From assembly GCF_003993795.1 (NCBI RefSeq), contig NZ_RWKV01000008.1:806001-870000 (forward strand): a stretch of 64,000 nucleotides of DNA. The letters are read 5' to 3'. A model generated the notes under the pieces. It was not told the origin of the DNA. It saw nothing but the letters and a program-made list of their open reading frames with translations, and searched no databases. This stretch comes from Aquabacter cavernae. Lineage in GTDB: Bacteria > Pseudomonadota > Alphaproteobacteria > Rhizobiales > Xanthobacteraceae. Positions 24,569 through 34,799 of the stretch are shown here, piece by piece. The stretch's first letter is position 1. Every line of letters starts with the position of its first letter. The position numbers and the translations under genes are program-made.

Positions 24569-25039
24569 TGTTACGCTCACCCAATTACTCTACCCAACCC
24601 AGGGTGAGCATGAGCGCGGCCAATGAACATTTCCCTAAAGACCAAATAAAACATGTTATTTACTTGTCTTAAAAGCCCGTAAAACTTGAATTAAATAACG
24701 GTAAAAACACAATACAATCAAATACAGCGTGGATACAACTCCACCGAATACAAGCCGGGACCCAAGACAAAACAAAAAGACTACAAGGTCAAAAAAGAGC
24801 GCCCGATGAGGGGCATCCGCCCGTTCCGCCGGGGAGAGCGCGTGGACCGGCCATTAAGGCGGCCTGTCTTGCTTGGATGGACACGGCGGAGCCCTCCGGG
24901 AGCAGATGGACGCCCCTGCCGAGACTCGATCCGAGGGACTTAAACCCAGGCTCGCGCTTGCCCCATGAGCTTTTGCCCAAGCCCTTGCGGGGCTTCGACA
25001 ATGCCACCCGGCCCCCTTCGGGACCGAGTGCTGTCGGCG
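24569..25039. other. sciP promoter side and glyS downstream region
   Basis: 471 bases without a credible gene. The sciP-proximal part (about 24620-24795) is clearly A/T-rich, unlike all neighbouring DNA, and holds the two CtrA-like boxes. A dyad GCTCACCC (24575-24582) with GGGTGAGC (24602-24609) lies across the sciP ribosome-site region. The glyS-proximal part is GC-rich; it has a small stem AAGCCC/GGGCTT (24976-24994 region) and, at 24791-24796, a T6 run on the minus strand after a weak GCCC/GGGC stem, which may end glyS transcription. Confidence 0.5.
24669..24705 (-). promoter_or_regulatory. two CtrA-like boxes upstream of sciP
   Basis: TTAA-N7-TAAA occurs at 24669-24683 and again at 24691-24705, 22 bases apart. 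Read on the sciP strand each is TTTA-N7-TTAA, one mismatch from the CtrA consensus TTAA-N7-TTAA. Such sites are improbable by chance in DNA this GC-rich. Confidence 0.5.
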
Positions 25040-27274
25040 TCAGCCTTCGATGCGGTCGAAGTCTGCGATGGCGCGGGTCGCAGCGCGAATCTCGTCCAGC
25101 AGGCGCAGGCGGTTGACCCGCAGGGCACTGTCGGAGGCGTTGACCGTCACGGCCTCGAAGAAGGCGTCCACGGGCGCGCGGAGCTGGGCAAGGGCCGCCA
25201 TGGCACCCTGGAAATGCTCCTCGGCCACCGCGCGGGCAGCTTCCGCCTTCACGGTCTCGATGGCCTCCGCGAGGCGCTGCTCGGCGGGCTCGGCCAGAAG
25301 GGCGGCGTCGGCCGGCCCCTCATAGCGCGCGCCGTCCTTCTTCTCCTCGATCCGCAGGATGTTCACCGCGCGCCGGTAGCCCGCGAGCAGGGTGCGGCCG
25401 TCCTCGGTCTCCAGGAAGCGCTGGAGCGCATCCACGCGGGCGACGATCATGAGCAGGTCGTCCTGCTCCGGCAGGGCGAACACCGCGTCCACCAGATCGT
25501 GCCGGGCGCCGCGCTCGCGCACATGCACCTTCAGGCGCTCAGCGAAGAAGGCGATGAGATCATCCGCCAGATCGCCGGACATGGAGGCGCCCTCTACCCG
25601 GGCGACGTCCTCGGGAGCGGCGTTCGGATCCGCCTGGAGCAGGCGGCGGGCGAGATTGCGCAGCAGTTCGCTCACCACCTTGTCCGCAAGCGATTCCAGC
25701 CGGAACACATCGTGGGGATGGGCCTCGAAATGCCCCTCGCCCAGCAGCGGCCGCGCGGCGGACACCAGAAGCGGGCGCAGCGGCAGGCGCAGCTTGTTGT
25801 CGAGGATGATGCGGACGACGCCCAGCGCCGCGCGGCGCAGCGCATAGGGATCCTTGGAGCCCGTGGGCTTCTCGTCGATGGCCCAGAAGCCCACCAGCGT
25901 GTCGATCTTGTCCGCCAGCGCCACGGCCACGGAGACCGGCGCGGAGGGCACACGGTCGGACGGGCCCTGCGGCTTGTAATGGTCCTCGCAGGCGGTGGCG
26001 ATCTCGGCCGGAAGGCCCTCGCCCTGCGCGTAATAGCGGCCCATCAGGCCCTGCAATTCCGGGAACTCGCCCACCACCTCGGTGAGCAGATCCGCCTTCA
26101 CGAGGCGACCGGCCAGCTCGGCCGCATCCGGGTCCGCGCCGACGGACGGGGCGATGGCCCGCGCCAGCGTCGCGATGCGGGCGATCCGCTCCGCCTGGGA
26201 GCCGATCTTCTCGTGGAAGGTGATCTGCTCGAACTTGCCGAGCCGCTCCTCAAGGCGCGTCTTGCGGTCGGTATCCCAGAAGAACTTGGCGTCCGACAGG
26301 CGCGCCCGGATGACCCGCCCGTTGCCCGCGACGATGGCCACGCCGTCATCGCTGGCGGCAAGGTTGGACACGAGGATGAAGCGGTTGGCGAGCCGCCCGG
26401 TGCGGGGGTCCTTCAGCACGAAGCATTTCTGGTTCGCGCGGATGGTGGCGCGGATCACCTCGTCGGGAATGTCGAGGAAGGCTTCATCGAAGCTGCCCAT
26501 GAGAGCAACCGGCCATTCCACGAGGCCGGACACTTCCTCCAGCAGCCCCTCGTCTTCCACCAGCTCCAGCCCATGGACCAGCGCGAGGTTGCGCGCATCG
26601 GCCATGATGATGGACTTGCGGCGCTCGCGGTCCACGATCACCTTCGCGGCTTCGAGCTTGGCCATCCAGTCATCCAGGCGGCGCACCTCAAACGTCTCCG
26701 GCGCCAGGAAGCGATGCCCGCTCGTGACATTGGAGGAGACGATGCCCTCCACCTCGAAGCGGACCACTTCCGGGTCCTCCACCTCGGTGCCGAAGGTGCA
26801 GACGATGGAATGGAGCGGGCGCACCCAGCGCATCGTTCCCGTGCCCCAGCGCATGGATTTCGGCCAGGGAAAGGTCCGCACGATCTGCGGCACGATCTCG
26901 GCGATCACCTCGGTGGTGGCGCGGCCAGGCCGCTCGATCACCGCCACGTAGAAGTCGCCCTTCTTCGGGTCGGACTGGATGGTCGCCTGATCGAGGGAGG
27001 TCAGGCCCGCGCTCTTCAGGAAGCCCTGCACGGCACCCTCGGGCGCCCCCACGCGCGGCCCCTTGCGCTCCTCGCGGGTGTCGCTCTGGCGGCCCGGCAG
27101 GCCGTGCACGGCGAGCGCGAGGCGGCGCGGCGTGACGAACGCCTTCGCCCCTTCATACAGGAGGCCCCGCTCCACCAGCGCATCCGTCACGAGCTTGCGG
27201 AGGGTCTCGGCCGCCTGCGCCTGCATACGGGCCGGAATTTCTTCGCTGAACAGTTCAAGGAGCAGATCGGGCAT
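25040..27274 (-). CDS. glyS: glycyl-tRNA synthetase beta subunit
   Basis: 744 residues. It begins [20 protein letters not shown], the hallmark of bacterial alpha2beta2 GlyRS beta chains. [19 protein letters not shown]-type sequence ([20 protein letters not shown]), [20 protein letters not shown] and [20 protein letters not shown] follow. An HD-like core and the C-terminal anticodon-binding region ending [19 protein letters not shown] are present. With GlyQ it charges tRNA-Gly. It is last in the glyQ-MFS-glyS run; an 83-base gap separates it from the MFS gene. Confidence 0.96.
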   Translation of the reverse strand: MPDLLLELFSEEIPARMQAQAAETLRKLVTDALVERGLLYEGAKAFVTPRRLALAVHGLPGRQSDTREERKGPRVGAPEGAVQGFLKSAGLTSLDQATIQSDPKKGDFYVAVIERPGRATTEVIAEIVPQIVRTFPWPKSMRWGTGTMRWVRPLHSIVCTFGTEVEDPEVVRFEVEGIVSSNVTSGHRFLAPETFEVRRLDDWMAKLEAAKVIVDRERRKSIIMADARNLALVHGLELVEDEGLLEEVSGLVEWPVALMGSFDEAFLDIPDEVIRATIRANQKCFVLKDPRTGRLANRFILVSNLAASDDGVAIVAGNGRVIRARLSDAKFFWDTDRKTRLEERLGKFEQITFHEKIGSQAERIARIATLARAIAPSVGADPDAAELAGRLVKADLLTEVVGEFPELQGLMGRYYAQGEGLPAEIATACEDHYKPQGPSDRVPSAPVSVAVALADKIDTLVGFWAIDEKPTGSKDPYALRRAALGVVRIILDNKLRLPLRPLLVSAARPLLGEGHFEAHPHDVFRLESLADKVVSELLRNLARRLLQADPNAAPEDVARVEGASMSGDLADDLIAFFAERLKVHVRERGARHDLVDAVFALPEQDDLLMIVARVDALQRFLETEDGRTLLAGYRRAVNILRIEEKKDGARYEGPADAALLAEPAEQRLAEAIETVKAEAARAVAEEHFQGAMAALAQLRAPVDAFFEAVTVNASDSALRVNRLRLLDEIRAATRAIADFDRIEG

Positions 27275-27357
27275 TGTCTCGTCCGGTGGGGCACCGGCTT
27301 CCAGGGTCGAGGGTGGGATTTGGCTCTAGAGGGTTTCAACCGCCCCGTCGAGTGCGC

Positions 27358-28641
27358 TCAGCCGAGCGCCCTGCCTGTGCGGTCCTTCACGGTGAGCGCG
27401 GCGGCAAGCGAGATGGCCGCGAGCACCATGAGGTAATAGGAGGGCGCCATGTCGTCATGGGTGCGGTTCACCAGATAGACCGCCACCATGGGCGCCGTGC
27501 CGCCCGCAATGCCCATGGACAGATTGTAGCTGACCGACAAGGCCGAGCAGCGCGTTCGCTGCTCGAACATTTCCACCAGCATAATGGGCATGGGCCCGGC
27601 ATAGGCCGCGATCAGCACCGCGAAGCCGATCTGCCCCAACTGCGCCTGGAAAGCGTTTCCGCTGGAGAGGAGCAGGAACAGCGGCCAGGAGAAGAGCAGC
27701 AGGCCCAGGAGGCCCGTCACCACCACCACCTTGCGCCCCACATAGTCGGTCAGCGTGGAGAAGAGGAAAACGCAGACCAGGAGCACCATCATGCTCAGCG
27801 TATTGATCTGCAGCGCCTGCCGTTCCGTCAGGCCGTCCACCTGGTGCATGTAGGTCGTCAGATAGACGAAGACGAGATAGAAGCCCGCGCCCAGCATCGC
27901 ATTGAGCGCGATGGCGCGCAGGATGTTGCGCCACTCCACCCGGAACGCCTCCACCAAAGGCGCCTCCCCGTGGGATGGGGCCACATGGCCGGGCTCCTCG
28001 CCCATGCCGCCCCGCAGGAACAGCGTGAACCCGCCCAGCACCACGCCCGCCAGGAACGGCAGGCGCCAGCCCCATTCCACCAATTGCTCGCTGGTGAGCA
28101 GCGAAGCGGTGAGCGCCCCCACGGCCGAGCCCAGAAGCGTGCCGCCCGTGGCGCCCATGGCTGCGAAGGAGGTGACGAAGCCGCGCCGCCGGGGATGGGT
28201 GTTCTCGCCGAGGAAGATGGCGGCGGTGGTGTATTCCCCGCCGATGGAGACGCCCTGGAGCAACCTCAGGATGAGCAGCAGAACCGGGGCGAGCGCGCCG
28301 ATATGGGCGTAGGTGGGCAGCAGGCCGATGGCGACCGTGGAGACGGTCATCATGCCCGCCGACACATACAGCGCGCGGCGGCGGCCGTAGCGGTCGCCCA
28401 TGTGGCCGAAGATGACCGCTCCCAGCGGGCGCATCAGGAAGGACGCGGCGAAGATGCCGAACGCCGAGATCAGCCCGATGAACGGGCTCGAACCGGGAAA
28501 GAAATTCTGCGCGAATATGCTCGCGAGAAAGCCGTAGGCGGCGAAGTCATACCATTCCAGCAGATTGCCCAGCGCGCCCGCCGCAATCATGCGGGGGGCG
28601 ATGGGGGCTGGATGCGCAACCGTTTCGGCGAGCGCGGTCAC
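27358..28641 (-). CDS. MFS transporter, metabolite:H+ symporter (MHS) type
   Basis: 427 residues and 12 predicted helices. [20 protein letters not shown] near the start, [20 protein letters not shown] between helices 2 and 3, and [17 protein letters not shown] are the signatures of the MHS family (ProP, KgtP and similar carriers of osmolytes or carboxylates). The substrate is unknown. The start GTG 28641 overlaps the glyQ stop (GTGA), so it is coupled to glyQ. This places a transporter inside the glycyl-tRNA synthetase operon. Confidence 0.88.
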   Translation of the reverse strand: MTALAETVAHPAPIAPRMIAAGALGNLLEWYDFAAYGFLASIFAQNFFPGSSPFIGLISAFGIFAASFLMRPLGAVIFGHMGDRYGRRRALYVSAGMMTVSTVAIGLLPTYAHIGALAPVLLLILRLLQGVSIGGEYTTAAIFLGENTHPRRRGFVTSFAAMGATGGTLLGSAVGALTASLLTSEQLVEWGWRLPFLAGVVLGGFTLFLRGGMGEEPGHVAPSHGEAPLVEAFRVEWRNILRAIALNAMLGAGFYLVFVYLTTYMHQVDGLTERQALQINTLSMMVLLVCVFLFSTLTDYVGRKVVVVTGLLGLLLFSWPLFLLLSSGNAFQAQLGQIGFAVLIAAYAGPMPIMLVEMFEQRTRCSALSVSYNLSMGIAGGTAPMVAVYLVNRTHDDMAPSYYLMVLAAISLAAALTVKDRTGRALG

Positions 28642-29564
28642 GCCGCGCCTCCCGCCTCCGTCTTCAGCCACGCGGCTCCGCACGCCTTGGCCAGCTCGCG
28701 CACCCGCAGGATGTAGCTCTGCCGCTCGGTCACCGAGATCACGCCGCGCGCATCCAGCAGGTTGAAGACGTGGGATGCCTTGATGCACTGGTCATAGGCG
28801 GGCAGCACCATGAGATGGCGCTCCCCCGCATCGCCGGCGGCGAGATAGCGGGTGCAGGCGCCCTCCGCCATGCGGAACTGTTCCAGCAGCATGTCGGTGT
28901 CCGCATGCTCGAAATTGTGCCGCGAATATTCCTGCTCGGCCTGCTTGAAGACGTCCCCGTAGCTCACGCGCTCGGCGCCGTCGCGGCCGTTGAAGTTCAG
29001 GTCGTAGACGTTCTCCACGCCCTGCACATACATGGCGAGGCGTTCCAGGCCGTAGGTCAGCTCGCCCGCCACCGGCGCGCACTCAAAGCCGGCCACCTGC
29101 TGGAAATAGGTGAACTGGGACACTTCCATCCCGTCGCACCAGCATTCCCAGCCCAAGCCCCAGGCGCCGAGCGTCGGGCTTTCCCAATCGTCTTCCACGA
29201 AGCGCACGTCATGCAGGCGCGTATCGATGCCGATGGCGGCGAGCGACTGGAGATAGAGGTCCTGGAGGTTGTCGGGCGAGGGCTTCAGGATCACCTGGAA
29301 CTGGTAATAATGCTGGAGCCGGTTGGGGTTCTCGCCATAGCGCCCATCCTTGGGCCGCCGCGAAGGCTGCACATAGGCCGCCTTCCAATGACGCGGGCCG
29401 AGCGCGCGCAGCGTGGTCGCCGGATGGAAGGTGCCCGCTCCCACCTCCATGTCATAGGGCTGGAGGATCACGCAGCCCTGGTCCGCCCAGAAGCGCTGCA
29501 AGGTCAGCAGCAATCCCTGGAAGGATTTGTCCGGGCGCATGTGCGGCGGGAGCGCCGTATCCAT
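28638..29564 (-). CDS. glyQ: glycyl-tRNA synthetase alpha subunit
   Basis: 308 residues, full length. [20 protein letters not shown] and [20 protein letters not shown] open the catalytic domain. [20 protein letters not shown] and [20 protein letters not shown] are invariant class II GlyRS motifs. [20 protein letters not shown]-type sequence closes it. Forms an alpha2beta2 enzyme with GlyS. ATG 29564 starts the operon; the upstream 370 bases carry palindromic repeats. Confidence 0.97.
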   Translation of the reverse strand: MDTALPPHMRPDKSFQGLLLTLQRFWADQGCVILQPYDMEVGAGTFHPATTLRALGPRHWKAAYVQPSRRPKDGRYGENPNRLQHYYQFQVILKPSPDNLQDLYLQSLAAIGIDTRLHDVRFVEDDWESPTLGAWGLGWECWCDGMEVSQFTYFQQVAGFECAPVAGELTYGLERLAMYVQGVENVYDLNFNGRDGAERVSYGDVFKQAEQEYSRHNFEHADTDMLLEQFRMAEGACTRYLAAGDAGERHLMVLPAYDQCIKASHVFNLLDARGVISVTERQSYILRVRELAKACGAAWLKTEAGGAA

Positions 29565-29630
29565 CGTCTTATCCTGTCGGCCATTCGGTGTGGGGCGCCG
29601 TGCGGCGCGCGGCGGACACTAGAGCGCGAT

Positions 29631-29667
29631 CCGTTTGGATGGAAGCAGTCTGCTTCCATCCAAACGG
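29631..29667. repeat. extragenic palindrome, 18-bp arms
   Basis: Arms CCGTTTGGATGGAAGCAG and its exact complement surround a single T. The flanks AGAGCGCGAT and AATCGCTCT extend the dyad imperfectly. A diverged copy of one arm recurs at 29754-29780 (GAGCGCGATCCGCTTGGATG). Confidence 0.8.
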
Positions 29668-29705
29668 TGAATCGCTCTCTCACTTTTTGAAAAGAGACGG
29701 ATTCA

Positions 29706-29744
29706 GTGGTGAGGCGCAATCGCGGAACGATCGCGCCTCACCAC
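29706..29744. repeat. extragenic palindrome, 17-bp arms
   Basis: GTGGTGAGGCGCAATCG and CGATCGCGCCTCACCAC pair with one mismatch around a 5-base loop. It sits 38 bases from the preceding palindrome in the 372-base gap between glyQ and the repeat-rich exported protein; no gene is seen in that gap. Confidence 0.8.
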
Positions 29745-29936
29745 ATCCGGCTCTGGAGCGCGATCCGCTTGGATGGAGCACCCTCGATCAAAGGTTCAGG
29801 GGGTTTGCAGGCAGAGGGTTGGGAAGCCGGCACAAGGTTCCCGCTAAGGGCGCTCGGGCCGTGAACATTTCCGTGAATGAACCCAAAGGCATGGACGGCG
29901 TTTTGGGAGGGACGGGAGAATAAAAAGGAGACTTCC

Positions 29937-30353
29937 ATGCGCAAGCTCACCCTCGCGACTGCGGCCCTGCTCGCTTTCAGCACCATCGGCGCCTCGGCGC
30001 AGATGAGCGGCACCGCCCCCGGCGCCAATACCCAGCGTGGCCCCGCCCAGGAAGGCGGACGCACAGGCATGACCCCTGGCGCGAGCGGCTCCGGCGTGGT
30101 GAACCCGGCTGATCCGGCGGCGCGCCCGACCACCAGCGGCACCATGAGCGCCCCCAATACCCAGGCGGGCGGAGCCCAGGAAGGCGGCCGTGTCCAGGCC
30201 ACGCCGGGCGGCAACCCGGCCATGGCGCCGGACACCACCGGCACCGTGACGCCGCGTACGCCCAGTTCGGGCACCGCGCCCGGCCAGGATCCCCACAAGG
30301 GCCCGGCTCAGGAAGGCGGCCGCAGCGGCACCTCCACCGGCACCACCCGATAA
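29937..30353 (+). CDS. exported protein with three NTQ/GPAQEGGR repeats, function unknown
   Basis: 138 residues. Signal peptide MRKLTLATAALLAFSTIGAS ending ASA-Q. The mature part is Gly/Pro/Thr/Ala-rich and contains three imperfect units built on GTAPGANTQRGPAQEGGR: around residues 26-43, 67-84 and 111-129. Each ends with AQEGGR. No cysteine, no catalytic motif and little predicted structure, so it is probably intrinsically disordered in the periplasm. ATG 29937 has AAAAAGGAG 6 bases upstream. A strong bidirectional terminator follows. I do not recognise the family. Confidence 0.75.
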   Translation: MRKLTLATAALLAFSTIGASAQMSGTAPGANTQRGPAQEGGRTGMTPGASGSGVVNPADPAARPTTSGTMSAPNTQAGGAQEGGRVQATPGGNPAMAPDTTGTVTPRTPSSGTAPGQDPHKGPAQEGGRSGTSTGTTR

Positions 30354-30359
30354 CAAAAA

Positions 30360-30394
30360 GGCCCCGGAGCGGATGCTCCGGGGCCTTTCTTTTT
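30360..30394 (+). terminator. bidirectional rho-independent terminator
   Basis: Perfect 11-bp stem (GGCCCCGGAGC with GCTCCGGGGCC), loop GGAT, then TTTCTTTTT. Reading the other way an A-run gives TTTTTG, so it also serves the convergent TRAP gene. Confidence 0.93.
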
Positions 30395-30411
30395 AGGCGA
30401 AGGCTGACGGA

Positions 30412-31563
<1,152 letters not shown>

Positions 31564-31636
31564 CTAGTGCGGCTTCATTGCGGAGGAAAGGTCTCCCCTC
31601 CTTAGTCGAAAGGCGAAGACCGTCCCTTTGCAACCC

Positions 31637-32737
31637 TTACTCAATCACGATTCGCGGCGCCTTGCGGGCACTGGCCCCAACCCGCTCCAGTGAGGCGCGC
31701 ACGCCCCTGGCGATCTCGCGATAGATTTCCGCTTCCGGCCCCTGCGGATCGGACACCACAACCGGCAGCCCCGCATCGGACATTTCGCGGATGCGCATGT
31801 TGAGCGGCACCTCACCCAGGAAAGGCACGCCGAGCTTCTTGGCCTCATCCCGCGCGCCGCCATGGCCGAACACGTCGGAGCGGCCGCCGCAATGGGGGCA
31901 TGTGAAGTAGCTCATATTCTCCACCACCCCCAGCAGCGGCACATTCACCCGCTGGAACATGGCGATGCCCCGGCGCGCATCGATGAGCGCGAGATCCTGG
32001 GGCGTGGAGACAATGACCGCACCGGCAAGCTTCACCTGCTGGGCCATGGTGAGCTGGGCATCGCCCGTGCCCGGCGGCATGTCCACCACCAGGATGTCCA
32101 GCGGCCCCCACTTCACCTCGCGCAGCATCTGGGAGAGGGCCGACATGACCATGGGCCCACGCCAGATCATGGGGGTGTCTTCCTCCACCATGAAGCCGAT
32201 GGACATGAGCTGGATGCCGAAATTGTCCAGCGGCAGCATGGTGCGCCCGTCGATCACTTCCGGCTTGGCATGAACGCCCGCGAGGCGCGGCACGGAGGGG
32301 CCGTAAATGTCCGCATCCAACAGGCCCACCTTCAGGCCGAGGTCGCGCAGGCCGAGGGCGAGATTGATGGACAAGGTGGACTTGCCGACCCCGCCCTTTC
32401 CGGACGCCACCGCGATGATGGCGCCGACGCCCGGCACCTCGATGGCCTTGCCACCGCCCGCTGGCGGGGCGGCAGGCGAAGGGGCACCGCGCCGCTCGGC
32501 GGTGAGCGCCACCAGGGCCGAGGTGACGCCGGCGATCGCCTTCACCGTGTCCTCGGCGGCGATGCGCACGCCTTCCCAGGCCCGGGCCTGCGCCGCGTCC
32601 ACATTGATGGAGAGATAGACCTTGCCGTTGGTAACGACGATGCCCGACAAGGCTGGCGACGCGGACAGGGGAACACCCTCGGGGGTGCGCACCTTTGAGA
32701 GCGCCTGCCGGACGCCGTCTTCCGTCACTTCGGCCAT
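31637..32737 (-). CDS. apbC: Mrp/NBP35-family Fe-S carrier ATPase (ApbC)
   Basis: 366 residues. N-terminal MIP18-like DUF59 domain (residues 1-85, QALSKVRTPEGVPLSASPAL). It is followed by the P-loop ATPase with IIAVASGKGGVGKSTLSINL, a deviant Walker A with both lysines. DADIYGPSVPRLAG and VDMPPGTGDAQLTMAQQVKL follow. The Cys pair in VENMSYFTCPHCGGRSDVFG (CPHC) bridges an Fe-S cluster between monomers. It delivers Fe-S clusters to apoproteins in the cytoplasm. ATG 32737 lies inside the end of the UDG gene (13-base overlap). Confidence 0.94.
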   Translation of the reverse strand: MAEVTEDGVRQALSKVRTPEGVPLSASPALSGIVVTNGKVYLSINVDAAQARAWEGVRIAAEDTVKAIAGVTSALVALTAERRGAPSPAAPPAGGGKAIEVPGVGAIIAVASGKGGVGKSTLSINLALGLRDLGLKVGLLDADIYGPSVPRLAGVHAKPEVIDGRTMLPLDNFGIQLMSIGFMVEEDTPMIWRGPMVMSALSQMLREVKWGPLDILVVDMPPGTGDAQLTMAQQVKLAGAVIVSTPQDLALIDARRGIAMFQRVNVPLLGVVENMSYFTCPHCGGRSDVFGHGGARDEAKKLGVPFLGEVPLNMRIREMSDAGLPVVVSDPQGPEAEIYREIARGVRASLERVGASARKAPRIVIE

Positions 32738-33441
32738 GATGCCGTCTCCCGTTCTGATTTTGCCTCTCCTTCGCACAGCCGCTGCGCGCGGTCGAGGCTC
32801 GCGGCCACATCACGCCGCAGTTCCGGCAGCAGGTCCGCCTCGAACCAGGGATGACGCCTAAGCCAGCCGGTATTGCGCCAGGAGGGGTGAGGCAGCGCAT
32901 AAAGGCGGATGCCCGGATGGGCCTCTCGGACCGTGCGCCACGCGGCAACCGTCTCGCCCAAGCCCCCGGCGAGCAGATGTCCGAGGCCGAGGCGCTTGAA
33001 ATGATAGGTCTGCGCGGCCCGGCCCACGGCCAGGATCAGCTCGAAATCCGGCAAAGTGGCGAACAGCCGGTCGTGCCAGAGCCGGGCACATTCCCGGCGA
33101 GGCGGCAGGTCTGCGCCCTTCCCGTCCTGGCCGGGAAAGCAAAAGCCCATGGCGGCGATGGCGATGCGGCTCTCGTCATAGAAAACCTCTTCCCCAATGC
33201 CCATCCAGGCGCGCAGCCGGTCCCCCGACGCATCGGTGAAGGACCGGCCGGACAGATGCACCTTGGTGCCCGGCGCTTGGCTCGCCACCAGGATGCGTGC
33301 GCCCGTGCCCACATGGAGCACGGGACGCGGCGCATGGGGCAAGGGGGCGCCGAGCGGCGCCTCCAGGCAGACCCGGCAGGCCCGGATCTGCCGCAGCAGG
33401 TCCGCCAGATTGTCCGCGGCGCGATCCCGCGCCTCGATCAC
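32725..33441 (-). CDS. uracil-DNA glycosylase family protein
   Basis: 238 residues from GTG 33441. Features of the UDG superfamily: QIRACRVCLEAPLGAPLPHA near the start, RILVASQAPGTKVHLSGRSF (motif 1) and ALPHPSWRNTGWLRRHPWFE (motif 2, HPS). ELILAVGRAAQTYHFKRL lies between. A canonical four-cysteine Fe-S set as in family 4 is not evident. It may remove uracil from DNA or only resemble such enzymes. It sits 17 bases after the GST stop, and its end overlaps the Mrp gene. A much longer frame upstream would run through the GST gene and is discounted. Confidence 0.72.
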   Translation of the reverse strand: MIEARDRAADNLADLLRQIRACRVCLEAPLGAPLPHAPRPVLHVGTGARILVASQAPGTKVHLSGRSFTDASGDRLRAWMGIGEEVFYDESRIAIAAMGFCFPGQDGKGADLPPRRECARLWHDRLFATLPDFELILAVGRAAQTYHFKRLGLGHLLAGGLGETVAAWRTVREAHPGIRLYALPHPSWRNTGWLRRHPWFEADLLPELRRDVAASLDRAQRLCEGEAKSERETASWPK

Positions 33442-33457
33442 AGCGGACCCGTCCAGC

Positions 33458-34075
33458 TCAGGCGCCCGCCTGGGCGGCCGGGCGCGCGGAGACCAGAGCC
33501 CGCCAACGGGCCACATGAACGAGATCCTCCGGCAGGGCGATCCGCGCGGCGCGCATGAAATCGACGGCCACCAGCGCCACGAGATCGACAACCGTGAAGC
33601 GATCGAGCGCGATATAGGCGCTCTCCGACAGCCGGTCGTTCAGATAGGAGAGGAAGTCCAGCACCTTCGGCTTGTTGGCCTCGCCCCAATCCTTCACCTG
33701 CGGAATCTCACGCTCCGCGAGGGCCGGGTGGAGGTGGCGGAAGGCGAACTGGATGGGCAGCCAGAACTCGATCTCCACCTGCCGCAGCCACATTTCCACC
33801 AGCGCCACTTCCTGCGGCGTCTTGCCGAACAGATTCGGCTCGGGCTGGAGCGCCTCGAAATAGCGGCAGATGGCGATGCTCTCGGCGATGATCGTGCCAT
33901 CGTCCAGCACGAGGACCGGCACCTTCTTGCGGGGATTGAGCCGCAGGAACTCGTCCTTCAAGTGCTCCTTCTGGGCGAGGTCCACCAACTGGACCGGCAC
34001 CTCGATGCCCTTTTCCGCAAGGAAGAACTGGACGCGGCGCGGATTGGGCGCGCGGGCGGAAAGATAGAGTTTCAT
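33458..34075 (-). CDS. glutathione S-transferase family protein
   Basis: 205 residues. N-terminal thioredoxin-like domain: KLYLSARAPNPRRVQFFLAE, then KVPVLVLDDGTIIAESIAIC, the cis-Pro and Glu-Ser pair that bind glutathione. The C-terminal helical domain includes YLNDRLSESAYIALDRFTVV and the conserved DRFTVVDLVALVAV N-capping box. The substrate is unknown. ATG 34075. It is the first gene of a probable GST-UDG-Mrp unit. Confidence 0.88.
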   Translation of the reverse strand: MKLYLSARAPNPRRVQFFLAEKGIEVPVQLVDLAQKEHLKDEFLRLNPRKKVPVLVLDDGTIIAESIAICRYFEALQPEPNLFGKTPQEVALVEMWLRQVEIEFWLPIQFAFRHLHPALAEREIPQVKDWGEANKPKVLDFLSYLNDRLSESAYIALDRFTVVDLVALVAVDFMRAARIALPEDLVHVARWRALVSARPAAQAGA

Positions 34076-34226
34076 GAGTATGAGCGTTCCCTATTGATGA
34101 GGCGAGAGACCATGCTCCTCCAGCCAGCGTCAAGCACGCCATCCACAGGCAGCCCTTGACACTCCCCGCTGGGCGCTCTAAATCGCGCTCCTCGTCATCG
34201 ACGCGCTCCGGCGCTTCGGCCTGACA

Positions 34227-34301
34227 GGGCGATTAGCTCAGCGGGAGAGCACTCCCTTCACACGGGAGGGGTCGCAGGTTCAATCCCTGCATCGCCCACC
34301 A
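34227..34301 (+). tRNA. tRNA-Val (anticodon CAC)
   Basis: 75 bases including CCA. Acceptor GGGCGAT/ATCGCCC, D arm AGCTCAGCGGGAGAGC, anticodon stem CTCCC/GGGAG with loop TTCACAC (anticodon CAC), T arm GCAGGTTCAATCCCTGC. Confidence 0.95.
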
Positions 34302-34340
34302 TTATTCCTCAACGACTTAGCTGATCACCCTCCCATACAG

Positions 34341-34364
34341 CGGACAGATATCCGGACAGATATC
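34341..34364. repeat. two tandem 12-base units after tRNA-Val
   Basis: CGGACAGATATC occurs twice in perfect tandem, 40 bases downstream of the tRNA 3' end. Confidence 0.7.
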
Positions 34365-34499
34365 TTCGCCTGCACCCTCTCGATTTCCAACCAGAGCGGC
34401 ATGCCAACTAAGTGGCATCGTCGCAGGACAGACGCTCTCCGACCGCACGGAGACCAGATCGCCCGCGCCTTCCGGGAACAACAGGCCCCTCGCTACTCG

Positions 34500-34799
34500 T
34501 CAGAAGCCCCAACGATACCAGCCGCGGTCGGGATCGATGCAGGTATAGCCCGCAAAGCATTGCCGCGTGTCGCGGGATGGCACCCATTCCGGCTTGAGGG
34601 CCTGGCCGGGCATGCAGAAACGCAGATTGGTCACATAGCGGTCGAACGTGGTGGGGGACGTGTCCATCAACACGCCACCCTGCCGCGCCACCAGGGCCTG
34701 CACGGCAGCACAGGTCATCTTGTAGCTGGCCGGCCGCGCGGCGGCGGGCGAAGCAAAGGCGATCAGCAAAGGCAGCAGGGCGGCGGCGGTTCGCAGCAT
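34500..34799 (-). CDS. small exported cysteine-containing protein, function unknown
   Basis: 99 residues from ATG 34799 (GGGAGG 5-10 bases upstream). Signal peptide MLRTAAALLPLLIAFASPAA cleaved near ARP. The mature part has four Cys: YKMTCAAVQALVARQGGVLM, FCMPGQALKPEWV, and QCFAGYTCIDPDRGWYRWGF. The pattern suggests two disulfides in a periplasmic domain of about 75 residues. I believe similar proteins occur across Rhizobiales but cannot name a family or function. Confidence 0.7.
   Translation of the reverse strand: MLRTAAALLPLLIAFASPAAARPASYKMTCAAVQALVARQGGVLMDTSPTTFDRYVTNLRFCMPGQALKPEWVPSRDTRQCFAGYTCIDPDRGWYRWGF

Noticed and set aside
24900-24975. tRNA-like strings (CGAGACTCGATCC, GACTTAAACCC, ATGAGCTTTTG) downstream of glyS
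   Set aside because: They resemble the plus-strand view of a minus-strand tRNA, but the anticodon and T stems do not pair. At most a degenerate remnant.
24965-27436. An 823-codon open frame antisense to glyS
   Set aside because: Same reason: GC-driven shadow of a conserved gene, with low-complexity His/Gly/Arg composition.
27274-28716. A 480-codon open frame antisense to the MFS gene
   Set aside because: Low-complexity shadow; the MFS protein on the other strand has clear family motifs.
29588-29923. 111-codon frame through the palindromes after glyQ
   Set aside because: It is produced by palindromic repeat DNA and lacks a ribosome site.
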